DNA from: Aeromonas diversa CDC 2478-85
GTDB taxonomy: Bacteria; Pseudomonadota; Gammaproteobacteria; Enterobacterales; Aeromonadaceae
DNA: 64,000 bases
Reading direction: 5' to 3'
Assembly: GCF_000819805.1 (NCBI RefSeq)
Contig: NZ_CDCE01000021.1
Coordinates: 62,001 to 126,000 of the forward strand
A program made the position numbers and the translations under genes. Below are positions 37,104 through 46,116 of this stretch, piece by piece (position 1 is the stretch's first letter; each line of letters opens with the position of its first letter). The notes beneath the pieces were generated by a model. It saw only the letters and a list, made by a program, of their open reading frames with translations, had not been told where the DNA came from and did no database searches.

Positions 37104-37324
37104 GATAATGTATTGGACTAAAAAACTTGAAATAACATCAATTATAATGTCCAAGGCGGAATTCATGAAAATATTCTATGGGCGTACAATAAAAACGCGG
37201 CTTTTATGGATTTTGTAACTGTAATTGAAATTATAGTTTCGTGCGCATTTTGTTAAGTGTGAATCATTCTTGAACTGATAACACTTCCTTCTAACTTCAT
37301 ATTACTTGTTACGGGAGTCCTGAG

Positions 37325-38320
37325 ATGGGTATGACGCCGGCTATGTTTAATAAAATAAAGAGTCACCTTCCTGAAAATTTCAACTCAATTATTGAACTTG
37401 GATGCCAGCAGTTTGGTTTATTAAACTCGGCACAGCTAATTGATGAGGAATTGAAGGGTTTTAAGGATGGTGACTTTACAAAGATCATGTATGAGCATCT
37501 AGGCTTGAAATATGATTCTGTGGATGTCTGCGATGGGACAATATACTGTGATTTTAATAATCACATGCTCGAGCTATCTCATCAATACGATGTGGTAACT
37601 AATCTTGGAACTAGTGAACATGTTTTTAATCAATATAATGTTTTCGCGTCAATGCATAACATTACAAAGAAGAATGGATTAATGATCCATTGCTTGCCTT
37701 TGAAGCATTCCCCACATGGACTTTTCACATATAATGTTGATTTTTTCATTTCACTTTGTTTTTCAAACAACTATGAAGTTGTTGAGTTAGTATTTTGTTG
37801 GAGAGGTACTGATGGTGACTTTACATTTGGCTCATTGTCAGAAATCGTTAAGTGTCAGGCAGCTGAACAATATGCTTTCCTTGTGGCTAAAAAATGCCAG
37901 GAAAATCTATTTGTTTCTCCGCAGCAAATTATATACAATCCTTTGATTTCTATTGATGCGATCACAACGCTTTGTTCCAATGACATCAATTTATTGAGTC
38001 AGGTTTTACAATTCACATTTACCGATGCAGTGTTAAATCATACGTTTAACTTCGATGACGTGACCGGAAACTATCCAGACGTTATGCTGTATGGTGCTGG
38101 TGATATAGGGCAAGCCATTTTAAGATTCGCTAAAAACAGAGAGAAAATCAAAACGGTTGTAGATGAAAACTTAAAGTTTTCTGACGACTACAACATCAAG
38201 AGATTGAGCGATATAGAAGCCATCAATGTCCCTGTTTATATAGCATCTGACTATTATCGAGAAGAAATAAGGCAAACATTGTCAATGAAGTATTCAGAAG
38301 AAATTGTATTTTTAAACTGA
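37325..38320 (+). CDS. Methyltransferase-like protein with C-terminal Rossmann module
   Basis: The 331 aa product has a degenerate class I methyltransferase-like fold: FNSIIELGCQQFGLLNSAQ (about 19-37) in place of motif I and YDVVTNLGTSEHVFNQYN (about 88-105) like a methyltransferase motif IV. From about residue 255 the recurring module appears (DVMLYGAGDIGQAILRFAKN, then VPVYIASDYYREEIRQTL). It is preceded by 221 bases of AT-rich sequence without a clear promoter. Enzymatic activity is not certain because the SAM loop is unusual. Confidence 0.65.
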   Translation: MGMTPAMFNKIKSHLPENFNSIIELGCQQFGLLNSAQLIDEELKGFKDGDFTKIMYEHLGLKYDSVDVCDGTIYCDFNNHMLELSHQYDVVTNLGTSEHVFNQYNVFASMHNITKKNGLMIHCLPLKHSPHGLFTYNVDFFISLCFSNNYEVVELVFCWRGTDGDFTFGSLSEIVKCQAAEQYAFLVAKKCQENLFVSPQQIIYNPLISIDAITTLCSNDINLLSQVLQFTFTDAVLNHTFNFDDVTGNYPDVMLYGAGDIGQAILRFAKNREKIKTVVDENLKFSDDYNIKRLSDIEAINVPVYIASDYYREEIRQTLSMKYSEEIVFLN

Positions 38321-38436
38321 TAAGTAATAGTCGGTGGCTTTAATTAGTTAATAGAAATTTCAACAACATGGCTTGGCTTGATGTTGTTTACTGGGCGTGT
38401 CTAGCATGATGTCAACTATAAATTGTAGGGGGGGGT

Positions 38437-40026
38437 ATGAATTTCGTTATATTTGATCTCAGTAAAAGCCTAGGGGGGGCTGAAACCTTTGATTGTAGAT
38501 TCATTGATTATCTTGTGGGTCTGGGCGACTCCGTTGCTGTAGTTGGTCATCAAGATTCTGTAATTTTTGGCCTGTTGGATGCGAAGAGTATTAAGGTTAG
38601 AACGTATATTATTCCCGAAATGGATGATTTCTTTGTTTCTCCTCGAGAACAATCTTCTCTTGCTACACTTGGCCAGCAAATAATCGATGATTTTCTAGGG
38701 GAGAATATATATGTCTTAGCATCATATTTCGAGGTATTGCATAAGGCAATGCATGTTTTTAATGGTGATAAACGAGTTCATATATCAACGGGAATGTTGC
38801 ATCCGGAAGCATGGAGCCTATGGGAGCCCGGAGCGGGGCTTAATGCATCACGTGCCTTTAAACCAAAGAAAATAGACAGGCTATGGTACTACAAGCGCGA
38901 TTTGCTTTCTAAGTTAGACCACGACAAGGCAATTTGGTATCCGAATGATATATTTAGGAAATACAATGAAAATTATTTTTCCCTATGTCTTCAACATCGT
39001 GCATTAGCGACGGTTCCGGTCGAGCCTGTGGCTTATAGCATCAATTATCAGGTCACAACTCCAGAAAATATATTAAGAGTGCTTTGGCTAGGTCGTTTTG
39101 ATTTTTTTAAGAATGAAAGTATTTTTAAGTTTATTGATAGTCTGCTCGATCTTCTTGATAAAAATAAAAACTTAACGATCTGTTTTGACTTGATCGGGTA
39201 TGGGGCTGAGATATATGAACGCGAGCTTAAGTCATACGCTAAACAGGTGGGGGATAGGTTAAATATTAGATTTTTAGGGAAAATGAGTGAAACGGAAATA
39301 TATGGATGTGTTGGTGTTGAAAAGTATCATTTCGCAGTCGCCATGGGGTCTTCCGCGTATCATCTTGCAATGATGGGCCTGCCTGTTTTAGCCATAGATT
39401 CCAGTGCCAAGGGATTGCGCCGCCTAGTTAAAGGGGTGTGGCTAGATGAAGCAACAGATGAATTCGATGAGGGTTCAAGTCTTTATCTTATGATGATCGG
39501 TGAAGAACCCCCTCAGAGGAGAGATATCTTAGATATATTGTTTGAGGTTTTCGATGATGGTTTTTTGCAGAGAAAATCCATCAGTTGCTCTGAATATGTA
39601 AATAGGTATCACAATATAGATTTATTGCTCCCCAAAATAAGAGGATACATGTTGCAGAGCGAATTTTCTGATAAAGCAACATATAAGTTTGAACGAAACC
39701 TTCCGGATGAGTTCTATCATCGTTTCGGTGATTCAAGCCCTCTTGATATAGCAATCTTTGGGACTGGTAGCGGCGCGGAAAAATTTTATGACAGAATAGA
39801 GGCTGAGAAATTATCATCAGGTAAGGTCATAAGGGTTAAATGTTTCTTTGACAACAATGAAAAAAAACATGGCGAAACATTTTTAGGTAGGGAAATAAAA
39901 CGGTTCTCCTCTGAGGTGACTAGTGATGTCGACGTAATATTTGTCGCCTCTGATTACTGGCCTGAGATAAACTGCCAACTTGTTTCTCAGGGGGTTAAGC
40001 CAGAAAAAATAATAAGGGTATATTAG
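38437..40026 (+). CDS. Glycosyltransferase-like protein with C-terminal Rossmann module
   Basis: The 529 aa product reads as a GT4-type protein: FVIFDLSKSLGGAETFDCRF at the N-terminus and LRVLWLGRFDFFKNESIFKF near residue 213. From about residue 433 the recurring module follows (LDIAIFGTGSGAEKFYDRIE; VKCFFDNNEKKHGETFLGRE; VDVIFVASDYWPEINCQLVS). An eight-G run ends two bases before the ATG, in the ribosome-binding position, and a seven-G run lies in codons 12-14. Its stop shares a base with the WbqC start (TAGTG). Confidence 0.72.
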   Translation: MNFVIFDLSKSLGGAETFDCRFIDYLVGLGDSVAVVGHQDSVIFGLLDAKSIKVRTYIIPEMDDFFVSPREQSSLATLGQQIIDDFLGENIYVLASYFEVLHKAMHVFNGDKRVHISTGMLHPEAWSLWEPGAGLNASRAFKPKKIDRLWYYKRDLLSKLDHDKAIWYPNDIFRKYNENYFSLCLQHRALATVPVEPVAYSINYQVTTPENILRVLWLGRFDFFKNESIFKFIDSLLDLLDKNKNLTICFDLIGYGAEIYERELKSYAKQVGDRLNIRFLGKMSETEIYGCVGVEKYHFAVAMGSSAYHLAMMGLPVLAIDSSAKGLRRLVKGVWLDEATDEFDEGSSLYLMMIGEEPPQRRDILDILFEVFDDGFLQRKSISCSEYVNRYHNIDLLLPKIRGYMLQSEFSDKATYKFERNLPDEFYHRFGDSSPLDIAIFGTGSGAEKFYDRIEAEKLSSGKVIRVKCFFDNNEKKHGETFLGREIKRFSSEVTSDVDVIFVASDYWPEINCQLVSQGVKPEKIIRVY

Positions 40027-40754
40027 TGAGCGGCAAGGGAAAGAAAATAGCCATTATCCAGTCAAACTACATTCCTTGGATTGGATATTTTGATGTGCTT
40101 AGCCGAGTTGACGAATTCATACTTCTTGACTCGGTACAGTACACTAATCGAGATTGGCGAAACCGTAATAGAATTTCAACTCCAAACGGACCTGTGTGGT
40201 TAACGATACCGGTGTGCCACACAGCCCGCAGCCAGACAATTTCCTCAACTAAAGTTGTTGATGGTAAATGGTCCTCGAAGCATCTGTCTACAGTTAAGAT
40301 GCAATATAAGAAAGCCGCGCACTTTGAGCGCTACATTAGTGAGATTGAGTCTTGGTATGGTCAGGCAAGAGAGTTTGATTGTATCTCAGACATCAACTTT
40401 TTTTTCATAAAAAAAATCGCTTGCTTACTCGGGATAGTAACACCAGTAGTTTTTGATGATTTGTACCTAGAGGGAGATGAGTTCACTGATGCAACAGAAA
40501 GACTGGCATGTATAGCCGAAAGAGCGTGTGCAGATGTGTATTTATCCGGACCAGCGGCAAGGTATTATTTAGACAGTAGCTATTTCGAAAAAAAAGGTAT
40601 AGCGGTTGAGTGGGTGACATATCCTGATTATATGAAATATCAGCAAGTGTGGCCGGGATTTATCAATAAAATGAGCATAATTGATGCACTTTTGTGTGCT
40701 GGCAGTGAATTTGTTATTAGTGAAATAGTTAAAGGAAGGGGGCGGTATGAGTAA
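40026..40754 (+). CDS. WbqC family protein
   Basis: WbqC-like proteins (242 aa here) occur in many polysaccharide clusters, and their exact reaction is not established to my knowledge. The family signature is clear: KIAIIQSNYIPWIGYFDVLS (about 7-26), FILLDSVQYTNRDWRNRNRI (about 31-50) and the C-terminal EWVTYPDYMKYQQVWPGFI. GTG 40026 overlaps the preceding stop. It overlaps the radical SAM gene by 8 bases, and the two together with the DegT aminotransferase look like one biosynthetic unit. Confidence 0.85.
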   Translation: MSGKGKKIAIIQSNYIPWIGYFDVLSRVDEFILLDSVQYTNRDWRNRNRISTPNGPVWLTIPVCHTARSQTISSTKVVDGKWSSKHLSTVKMQYKKAAHFERYISEIESWYGQAREFDCISDINFFFIKKIACLLGIVTPVVFDDLYLEGDEFTDATERLACIAERACADVYLSGPAARYYLDSSYFEKKGIAVEWVTYPDYMKYQQVWPGFINKMSIIDALLCAGSEFVISEIVKGRGRYE

Positions 40755-41700
40755 ATATGGTTTCTATGATCGACTCTCATCAGAGTTTCCATCGCAAGTA
40801 ATTGTGGATATTGCTGAGGTATGCAATTTAAGATGTGTCCATTGTGCGCATCCACAATTTAAACAGTCCGAGCATTATGCGGCAAGGCTATTAGAGCCTG
40901 AGATAAATAAAAAGCTCGTAGATGATATAAGAGATAATGGTAATGGGCACTGTCAGTATATACGTTATGCAAGCAGTGGTGAGCCATTACTTCATCCATT
41001 GGCACATGAAATGATTCAATATGCAGTTGAACATAGTGGTACGTTTGTGACTCTCACTACCAATGGCACAATTCTGAATGAAAAAAAAATGAAGCAGCTA
41101 CTGCAAAGTGGGTTGCACATGATTGATATCAGTATTGATGCATTTAGAGATGAAACCTACACGAAAATTCGTGGTGGGCGACTCGAACAAGTTCGAAGAA
41201 ATATCATCAGGATGATAGAGCATATAAGGAATGGTAAATATAGGACTCGTATCGTTGTTAGTTTCATCCGCCAACCTGGCAATGAAGATGAAGTCGATGA
41301 TTTTATCGAATTCTGGAAAGAGAATGGTGTTGATGAGGTGTTGATTAGAAATTTACATTCAGCGGTTGGAATGTTGGCTACAGCGAAAAAAAATTATAAT
41401 ATATCGCGTAGACCTTGCCTCTATCCGTGGGAGCGAGTGAGTTTAGACCCCAAAGGTGAACTGTCCTTTTGTCCAATCGATTGGGCATATGCATCCAGCT
41501 TTATTGATTATAGGAAAACAACACTCAAAGATGCGTGGCAAGGTGAGTTTATGAATAAATTGCGAGAGGCGCACATAAATAATGATTATAAATGCCATGG
41601 TTTCTGTGGAAAATGTCCCGACTGGTTTTTGACAACTTGGCCTGATTCGGGGAGGAGTTATGCCAATCTTGTTGATGATATCAAGGTTATTATGAAATGA
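40747..41700 (+). CDS. Radical SAM / SPASM domain protein
   Basis: Radical SAM enzyme of 317 aa. The cluster motif CxxxCxxC is in EVCNLRCVHCAHPQF (Cys about 28, 32, 35). A SPASM-like C-terminal region contains RPCLYPWERVSLDPKGELSF, CPIDW and CHGFCGKCPDWF, enough Cys for one auxiliary Fe-S cluster. In glycan loci such enzymes can rearrange, dehydrate or epimerise sugars. The substrate is unknown. It overlaps the DegT aminotransferase by four bases (ATGA), which suggests that it may make the keto-sugar or amino-sugar precursor used there. Confidence 0.82.
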   Translation: MSKYGFYDRLSSEFPSQVIVDIAEVCNLRCVHCAHPQFKQSEHYAARLLEPEINKKLVDDIRDNGNGHCQYIRYASSGEPLLHPLAHEMIQYAVEHSGTFVTLTTNGTILNEKKMKQLLQSGLHMIDISIDAFRDETYTKIRGGRLEQVRRNIIRMIEHIRNGKYRTRIVVSFIRQPGNEDEVDDFIEFWKENGVDEVLIRNLHSAVGMLATAKKNYNISRRPCLYPWERVSLDPKGELSFCPIDWAYASSFIDYRKTTLKDAWQGEFMNKLREAHINNDYKCHGFCGKCPDWFLTTWPDSGRSYANLVDDIKVIMK

Positions 41701-42833
41701 CACCTTACCATAAGATGATACCATACAATTGCCCAACATCTTATATCAGTCACAGAGATGATATAGATGGTATTACATTGGGGCTGGGGGTTAACAGAAA
41801 CAAATGTGAAAAGTTGATGAGGGAAATATGTAGTGTTAAAAAAATACTGCTAACACCATCTTGTAGTGCATCGTTAGAGATGGCTGCTTTGGCCATGAAT
41901 ATACAGCCAGGTGATGAAGTCATTTTACCAAGCTTTACATTTGTAACCTCTGCTAGTGCGTTTGCATTGCGTGGTGCGAGATTGGTTTTTGTTGATATCA
42001 GGCTCGATACTTTTAATCTCGACGAGAGATTGATAGAAGATGCGATCACCCCCAGGACGAAGGCGATTGTGGTGGTGCATTATGCGGGAGTGTCGGCCGA
42101 AATGGATGTCATCCTTGATATCTGTAACAGGCACAATCTTTTGCTAATTGAAGATGCAGCACAGGCCTTGATGTCGACCTATAAAGGGCGGCCTCTTGGT
42201 TCAATTGGGCATTTTGGTTGTATTAGTTTTCATCACACAAAGAATATACACGCAGGTGGCGAGGGGGGGGCGTTATTAGTTAATGATAAAAGTTTTTACG
42301 ATGTATGTGAAGTTATTCAAGAAAAAGGAACTGACCGCTCTAAATTCCTTCGTGGAGAGATTGACAAGTATACATGGCAGAGGCTGTCATCCAGTTATGT
42401 TATGTCTGAGGTTCAAGCCATTGTCTTGCTGGCGCAGCTAGAGAATGCTTTTCAGATAACGAATAAGAGAAGAGATAAATGGGAACGATATCATAATGGT
42501 TTATCCGATTTAACTAGACGTGGCGTTATAAAAGCACCCGTGATTCCTGCGCATGTAGAGCATAATGCACATATCTATCATATAACTTTACGTTCTGAAA
42601 GCGAGCAGCAGGCACTGTTTAACTATATGCGAGGCCTTAATATAGAGGTCACCTCACACTTTGTCCCTTTACACTCCAGCCCCGCAGGTTGTTTATATGG
42701 TCGATTTCATGGTGAGGATATAAATACGACTGTAGTATCTAAGAGGTTGTTGCGTTTACCACTATACTCCAGGCTGACCGACACCGAGCAAAGCTATATT
42801 ATTGATGCTGTTAATTCATTCTTTGGTCGATAA
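41697..42833 (+). CDS. DegT/DnrJ/EryC1 sugar aminotransferase
   Basis: PLP-dependent sugar aminotransferase of 378 aa. Typical blocks are ILLTPSCSASLEMAALAMNI (about 50-69), EVILPSFTFVTSASAFALRG (about 73-92), IEDAAQAL (about 151) and the PLP Lys in CISFHHTKNIHAGGEGG (about 180-196). It is different from PseC at 53382. No second sugar 4,6-dehydratase is visible nearby, so its keto-sugar may come from PseB, from the epimerase at 51025 or from the radical SAM step. An eight-G run lies inside it at 42263-42270, in frame. Confidence 0.85.
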   Translation: MTPYHKMIPYNCPTSYISHRDDIDGITLGLGVNRNKCEKLMREICSVKKILLTPSCSASLEMAALAMNIQPGDEVILPSFTFVTSASAFALRGARLVFVDIRLDTFNLDERLIEDAITPRTKAIVVVHYAGVSAEMDVILDICNRHNLLLIEDAAQALMSTYKGRPLGSIGHFGCISFHHTKNIHAGGEGGALLVNDKSFYDVCEVIQEKGTDRSKFLRGEIDKYTWQRLSSSYVMSEVQAIVLLAQLENAFQITNKRRDKWERYHNGLSDLTRRGVIKAPVIPAHVEHNAHIYHITLRSESEQQALFNYMRGLNIEVTSHFVPLHSSPAGCLYGRFHGEDINTTVVSKRLLRLPLYSRLTDTEQSYIIDAVNSFFGR

Positions 42834-43708
42834 CGGTTGGTTTTAACTCCAGATGAGATTTTTAATCTGCCATGGCTAAGCAAATCATCCAAATGTTCAA
42901 GCTATTACATTGGCTTTATCGTTTAGTCGTGGAATGATAGATGACTTAGGTAGCCCGGCTACCAAGAGTAACCATACAAGAGTCATGTATACAACGCCAA
43001 GAAATAAGGTTAGCAACTGTAAACTGCCCTGATATCGTAACGCTCTTTGACCATCTCCAGGGGGAGTCGGCCTTAAGTAGTGGCATGGAAAGAACAAGCA
43101 GGGCCATCAGCCCCTGTTGAGCCCAAGAAGGCTGTATCAATTCCTTGTCCCAGTCACGGGGCCTTATCCGTTACCGGATTAAAGCACGCACATACAATTA
43201 ATGCGAACAGGGATAATATCCATTAAAGGCGGATGGACAGTTCGTCCGTATGGAAGGAGGGGCGCCGTCTTGAGGCAATCACAATCTGGCCTTAGATACC
43301 GTCACTCATGCAGTCGCCGAGCTGGAAATCATCCGGAGGAGGGGGGGGGGAGTTTACAGGGTATGCGTTATATTCATCCTGCTGACAGCGGGACCGTGAT
43401 CTTTGTTGCTGTTTCTGGTGTGTTCATTAGAACCGAAAATACAACTTTTCTTTGTGTCGCCGAAGAGATCGGAAACCGAACTTCACATTCACAGTTCCAA
43501 TAGGCCCCGTTTTGTGCTATTTATATCTGCTAAGATATAACTTATAATCTTAGCTCGTTTTTTATACATGCATCTAAGTGCTTATGCGAGCAAGCTGCAG
43601 TTTATAAGTTCTATAGTTCCACGATGTAGGAAGATGGTAGTTGCATATTATTTTGCATTGCAAAACTGGTAGTTGGATAACGTAAAATTCTGTTAGCGAT
43701 GTCACCAT
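42834..43708. other. 875-base gap with no intact gene
   Basis: I find no supported gene here. The left part (42840-43200) carries short minus-strand frames of 64-66 codons, and the middle a 100-codon + frame (43201-43503) that I cannot assign. Base composition is more GC-rich from about 43000 to 43400 than in the genes on either side, so this may be debris of an inserted or deleted segment. There is a run of ten G at 43341-43350. The last 200 bases are AT-rich and probably hold the promoter of the 43709 operon, but I cannot point to clear -35/-10 boxes. Confidence 0.45.
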
Positions 43709-44494
43709 ATGATTATCAATAAAAAAATATCTCACAATGAACTACTTACCCGTGTGAAAGAGATCGTGCCTGAGCGCTCCGTGACGTTGCTTCTGGCAAA
43801 AGTATTTTCTATGTTAAGACAACGAGGTGGGGCTTTTGTGCAATTATGTGGCGACGAGAAAGCGTGCCGCGCCGCATTATTGAGTGGAATGTTTGACGGC
43901 GTGCTTGCTGAACGTGATCCCTGGATGATTAATTCATCCCCTCTCACATTGTGGATCCATGATGAAGACAATCAAAAAGTATCTATAAATATAGAGCGTC
44001 TTTACCAACAAATATTTTGGGTTTTCCATGAGCAAGAATTGATTGGCACATCCGGTCATGAATGTTTGGTTGGTTATCGTGAAAATTTATTCCATGGAAT
44101 GGACAGTACTGTTCGTCATTTTTGCGATTTTGATTGGCATGTGAATAAGTTTATTCCATGTCTGGCTAGATTGCTAAAACTATTTCACCAAGAGCCTGAT
44201 AGAAAGTTGATATTGTTTGGGACGGGAGCCGGTAGTATGCATCTCGACAAAAGTGCCCTATTTGACGGGGTTCAGTACGGGTGGTCCGACAACAATGTGG
44301 CATTACATAATAGTATGATATCGGGTCTTCCGGTTATTCCGCCGCTCCATCTTGTGCCAGGTGAGCATTTTGTATTAATTATGAGCAGCTGGTATAAAGA
44401 GATATCTGAGCAGTTAATACAAATGGGCTTTGTAGAAGGCGACGACTTTATATCAGGCTTGAGCTTGTACTATTCCCTCACTCTGTTTTTTTAA
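43709..44494 (+). CDS. Unknown protein carrying the Rossmann module
   Basis: I do not recognise the first 165 residues of this 261 aa protein (MIINKKISHNELLTRVKEIV; they look soluble and helical). From about residue 168 it carries the module seen in the glycosyltransferases and methyltransferases upstream: RKLILFGTGAGSMHLDKSAL, then YGWSDNNVALHNSMISGLPV and FVLIMSSWYKEISEQLIQMG. It is the first gene of the block that includes the predicted phosphoramidate pathway and lies 27 bases before the sulfotransferase-like gene. It may bind a nucleotide or nucleotide-sugar. Confidence 0.6.
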   Translation: MIINKKISHNELLTRVKEIVPERSVTLLLAKVFSMLRQRGGAFVQLCGDEKACRAALLSGMFDGVLAERDPWMINSSPLTLWIHDEDNQKVSINIERLYQQIFWVFHEQELIGTSGHECLVGYRENLFHGMDSTVRHFCDFDWHVNKFIPCLARLLKLFHQEPDRKLILFGTGAGSMHLDKSALFDGVQYGWSDNNVALHNSMISGLPVIPPLHLVPGEHFVLIMSSWYKEISEQLIQMGFVEGDDFISGLSLYYSLTLFF

Positions 44495-44521
44495 CGTACA
44501 GTAATTTTGGGGTACTGTGAC

Positions 44522-45559
44522 ATGTATTTCGACACATGCTTGCTATCTTTACAAAGGACAGGAACGCTTGCTGCTCATGCTATACTCTATCGCCATCCAA
44601 GCATCAATCTACCAAGGTCAGATATTAATGACCAATTATTAAGTCATAATCGACTTGCGCTGGGAGAATCCCGTGATGTCAATATATTTTCAATACATTA
44701 CCCAAAAACACTGTGGAATTTAAATAAAGTATTTCCATATTTTACCGGCGAGCGAATGCTTCATGTCGTAAGAAATCCGTTAGACAATCTGCGTAGCTGC
44801 TATAATGCCGCGTCGTATAGTAATGCAATTGGGTTATATGGTTGTCCTGCTGAGGGGCGACGTACATGGTTAGGGAATTTCTTCAATGTGCTGGATTCGT
44901 ATAGTGGATGTAATTCGATTGCTGCCGGCGTGCCACTGTATGATCAATTCAAAGACGTTAAATGTATAGACTTTTCTGAATTGCTGCCGGCTCGGATTGA
45001 CGCTACCGGACTGGAAATGTATAGGTGGCTTGGCTTAAATCCTGGCTTGGCAAAGAAACAATCTTCTGATAGACATCATACTTACAATGATATTCATCTC
45101 CTCATTTTGCGAGAAGCGCTATGGCTCGATTTTGATAACAAACATAGATTGCCAATCTATATAACGCTATATGATCAACTACCTGATCCTTCTCATCCAG
45201 CTGCAATCAATGCGTCTCAAAATTTCATTCGGCTTTGCTCTATCGACGTTTCTAACTCTAGAATATCAGACATATTGCACCTAGATGAAATGTGTATATC
45301 AATTAACACGTATCAACTCATGGCGTTACCCCGTGAGGTGCAAGAATTTTTTGCGAGTAATTATGAGGTTCTGATCATGGAGGGCTTATCTGCATGGGCC
45401 GAGCGACTCTTTGAGAAAGATCAAGAAGCCAGAAAGGAGCAGATTGATGAGTTGCCACAAGTTGCCAAGGACACGATAAAAAAGTTAATTTCACCTCATT
45501 TAGATAAATTCTATAAACGATTTCCTCATATAGAAGCATTATGGGGGCTTGAGCTTTGA
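44522..45559 (+). CDS. Sulfotransferase-like protein, candidate phosphoramidate transferase
   Basis: The 345 aa product reads as a sulfotransferase-fold protein. The N-terminal loop DTCLLSLQRTGTLAAHAIL (about 3-21) corresponds to the 5'-phosphosulfate loop, and MLHVVRNPLDNLRSCYNAA (about 80-98) to the 3'-phosphate-binding motif with its Arg and Ser. I choose ATG 44522. The next gene (TTGA overlap) is APS-kinase-like and, in the context of the genes after it, would make 3'-phospho-CDP-amidate, a donor shaped like PAPS. I infer that this protein may transfer the phosphoramidate from that donor to a sugar. A plain sulfotransferase is the alternative, but no ATP sulfurylase is seen here. Confidence 0.65.
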   Translation: MYFDTCLLSLQRTGTLAAHAILYRHPSINLPRSDINDQLLSHNRLALGESRDVNIFSIHYPKTLWNLNKVFPYFTGERMLHVVRNPLDNLRSCYNAASYSNAIGLYGCPAEGRRTWLGNFFNVLDSYSGCNSIAAGVPLYDQFKDVKCIDFSELLPARIDATGLEMYRWLGLNPGLAKKQSSDRHHTYNDIHLLILREALWLDFDNKHRLPIYITLYDQLPDPSHPAAINASQNFIRLCSIDVSNSRISDILHLDEMCISINTYQLMALPREVQEFFASNYEVLIMEGLSAWAERLFEKDQEARKEQIDELPQVAKDTIKKLISPHLDKFYKRFPHIEALWGLEL

Positions 45560-46116
45560 CAAAAAAGGGAAAGGTCATCTGGCTTACCGGTCTCTCTGGC
45601 GCTGGAAAAACAACCTTGGCAAGACGCGTCGTCAGTTTTCTAAAATCCAGAGAACATGCCGTTATCATGCTTGACGGGGATGAGCTAAGAGCGATATTTG
45701 CTCAAAGTGATAGTAATGGAAGTCATCATAGTGCTCAGAAAAGACTCGAATTGGCACTAAGATACTGTGCGTTGTGCAAGCTTTTGTCTGAGCAGGGTAT
45801 TACCGTTGTTATAGCAACAATCTCTCTTTTCCATAAGGTGCATAAATGGAATCGGTTGCATTTACCTAATTACATAGAAATATATTTGAAGGTCCCTATT
45901 GAAGAACTAAAGCGAAGAGACCCTAAAGGAATTTACTCTAGTTATGAAGCGGGCGATACGCGCTATGTGGCTGGGATTGATGTCGCTGTTGAAGAGCCTC
46001 AATCGCCGAACCTTACTTTGAGCTTTCAATCCGGTGATACAGTGGATAAATACTTCGACACTATAATAGAATACATTCTTGATTCTGAAATAAAATATGA
46101 GGATATAACATTATGA
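45556..46116 (+). CDS. APS-kinase-like protein, predicted cytidine diphosphoramidate kinase
   Basis: CysC-like P-loop kinase of 186 aa (TTG start in a TTGA overlap). It has the Walker A in VIWLTGLSGAGKTTLARRV (about 7-25), the LDGDELR block (about 39-45) and VVIATISLFHKVHKWNR (about 94). The substrate region between DGDELR and ATIS departs from true APS kinases. The Campylobacter jejuni counterpart Cj1415 phosphorylates the 3'-OH of cytidine diphosphoramidate. Four of the five following reading frames fit the other steps of that pathway, so I assign the same role by context. A real APS kinase is possible but no sulfate activation genes are nearby. Confidence 0.72.
   Translation: MTKKGKVIWLTGLSGAGKTTLARRVVSFLKSREHAVIMLDGDELRAIFAQSDSNGSHHSAQKRLELALRYCALCKLLSEQGITVVIATISLFHKVHKWNRLHLPNYIEIYLKVPIEELKRRDPKGIYSSYEAGDTRYVAGIDVAVEEPQSPNLTLSFQSGDTVDKYFDTIIEYILDSEIKYEDITL

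Noticed and set aside
43201..43503. 100-codon frame in the 42.8-43.7 kb gap
   Set aside because: No ribosome site, a run of ten G inside, unusual composition and no recognisable motif.
45556..46116. Sulfate activation (cysC) with the sulfotransferase-like gene as a sulfation pathway
   Set aside because: No ATP sulfurylase (cysDN or sat) is nearby, the substrate region departs from APS kinases, and the next genes fit phosphoramidate synthesis. Not fully excluded.
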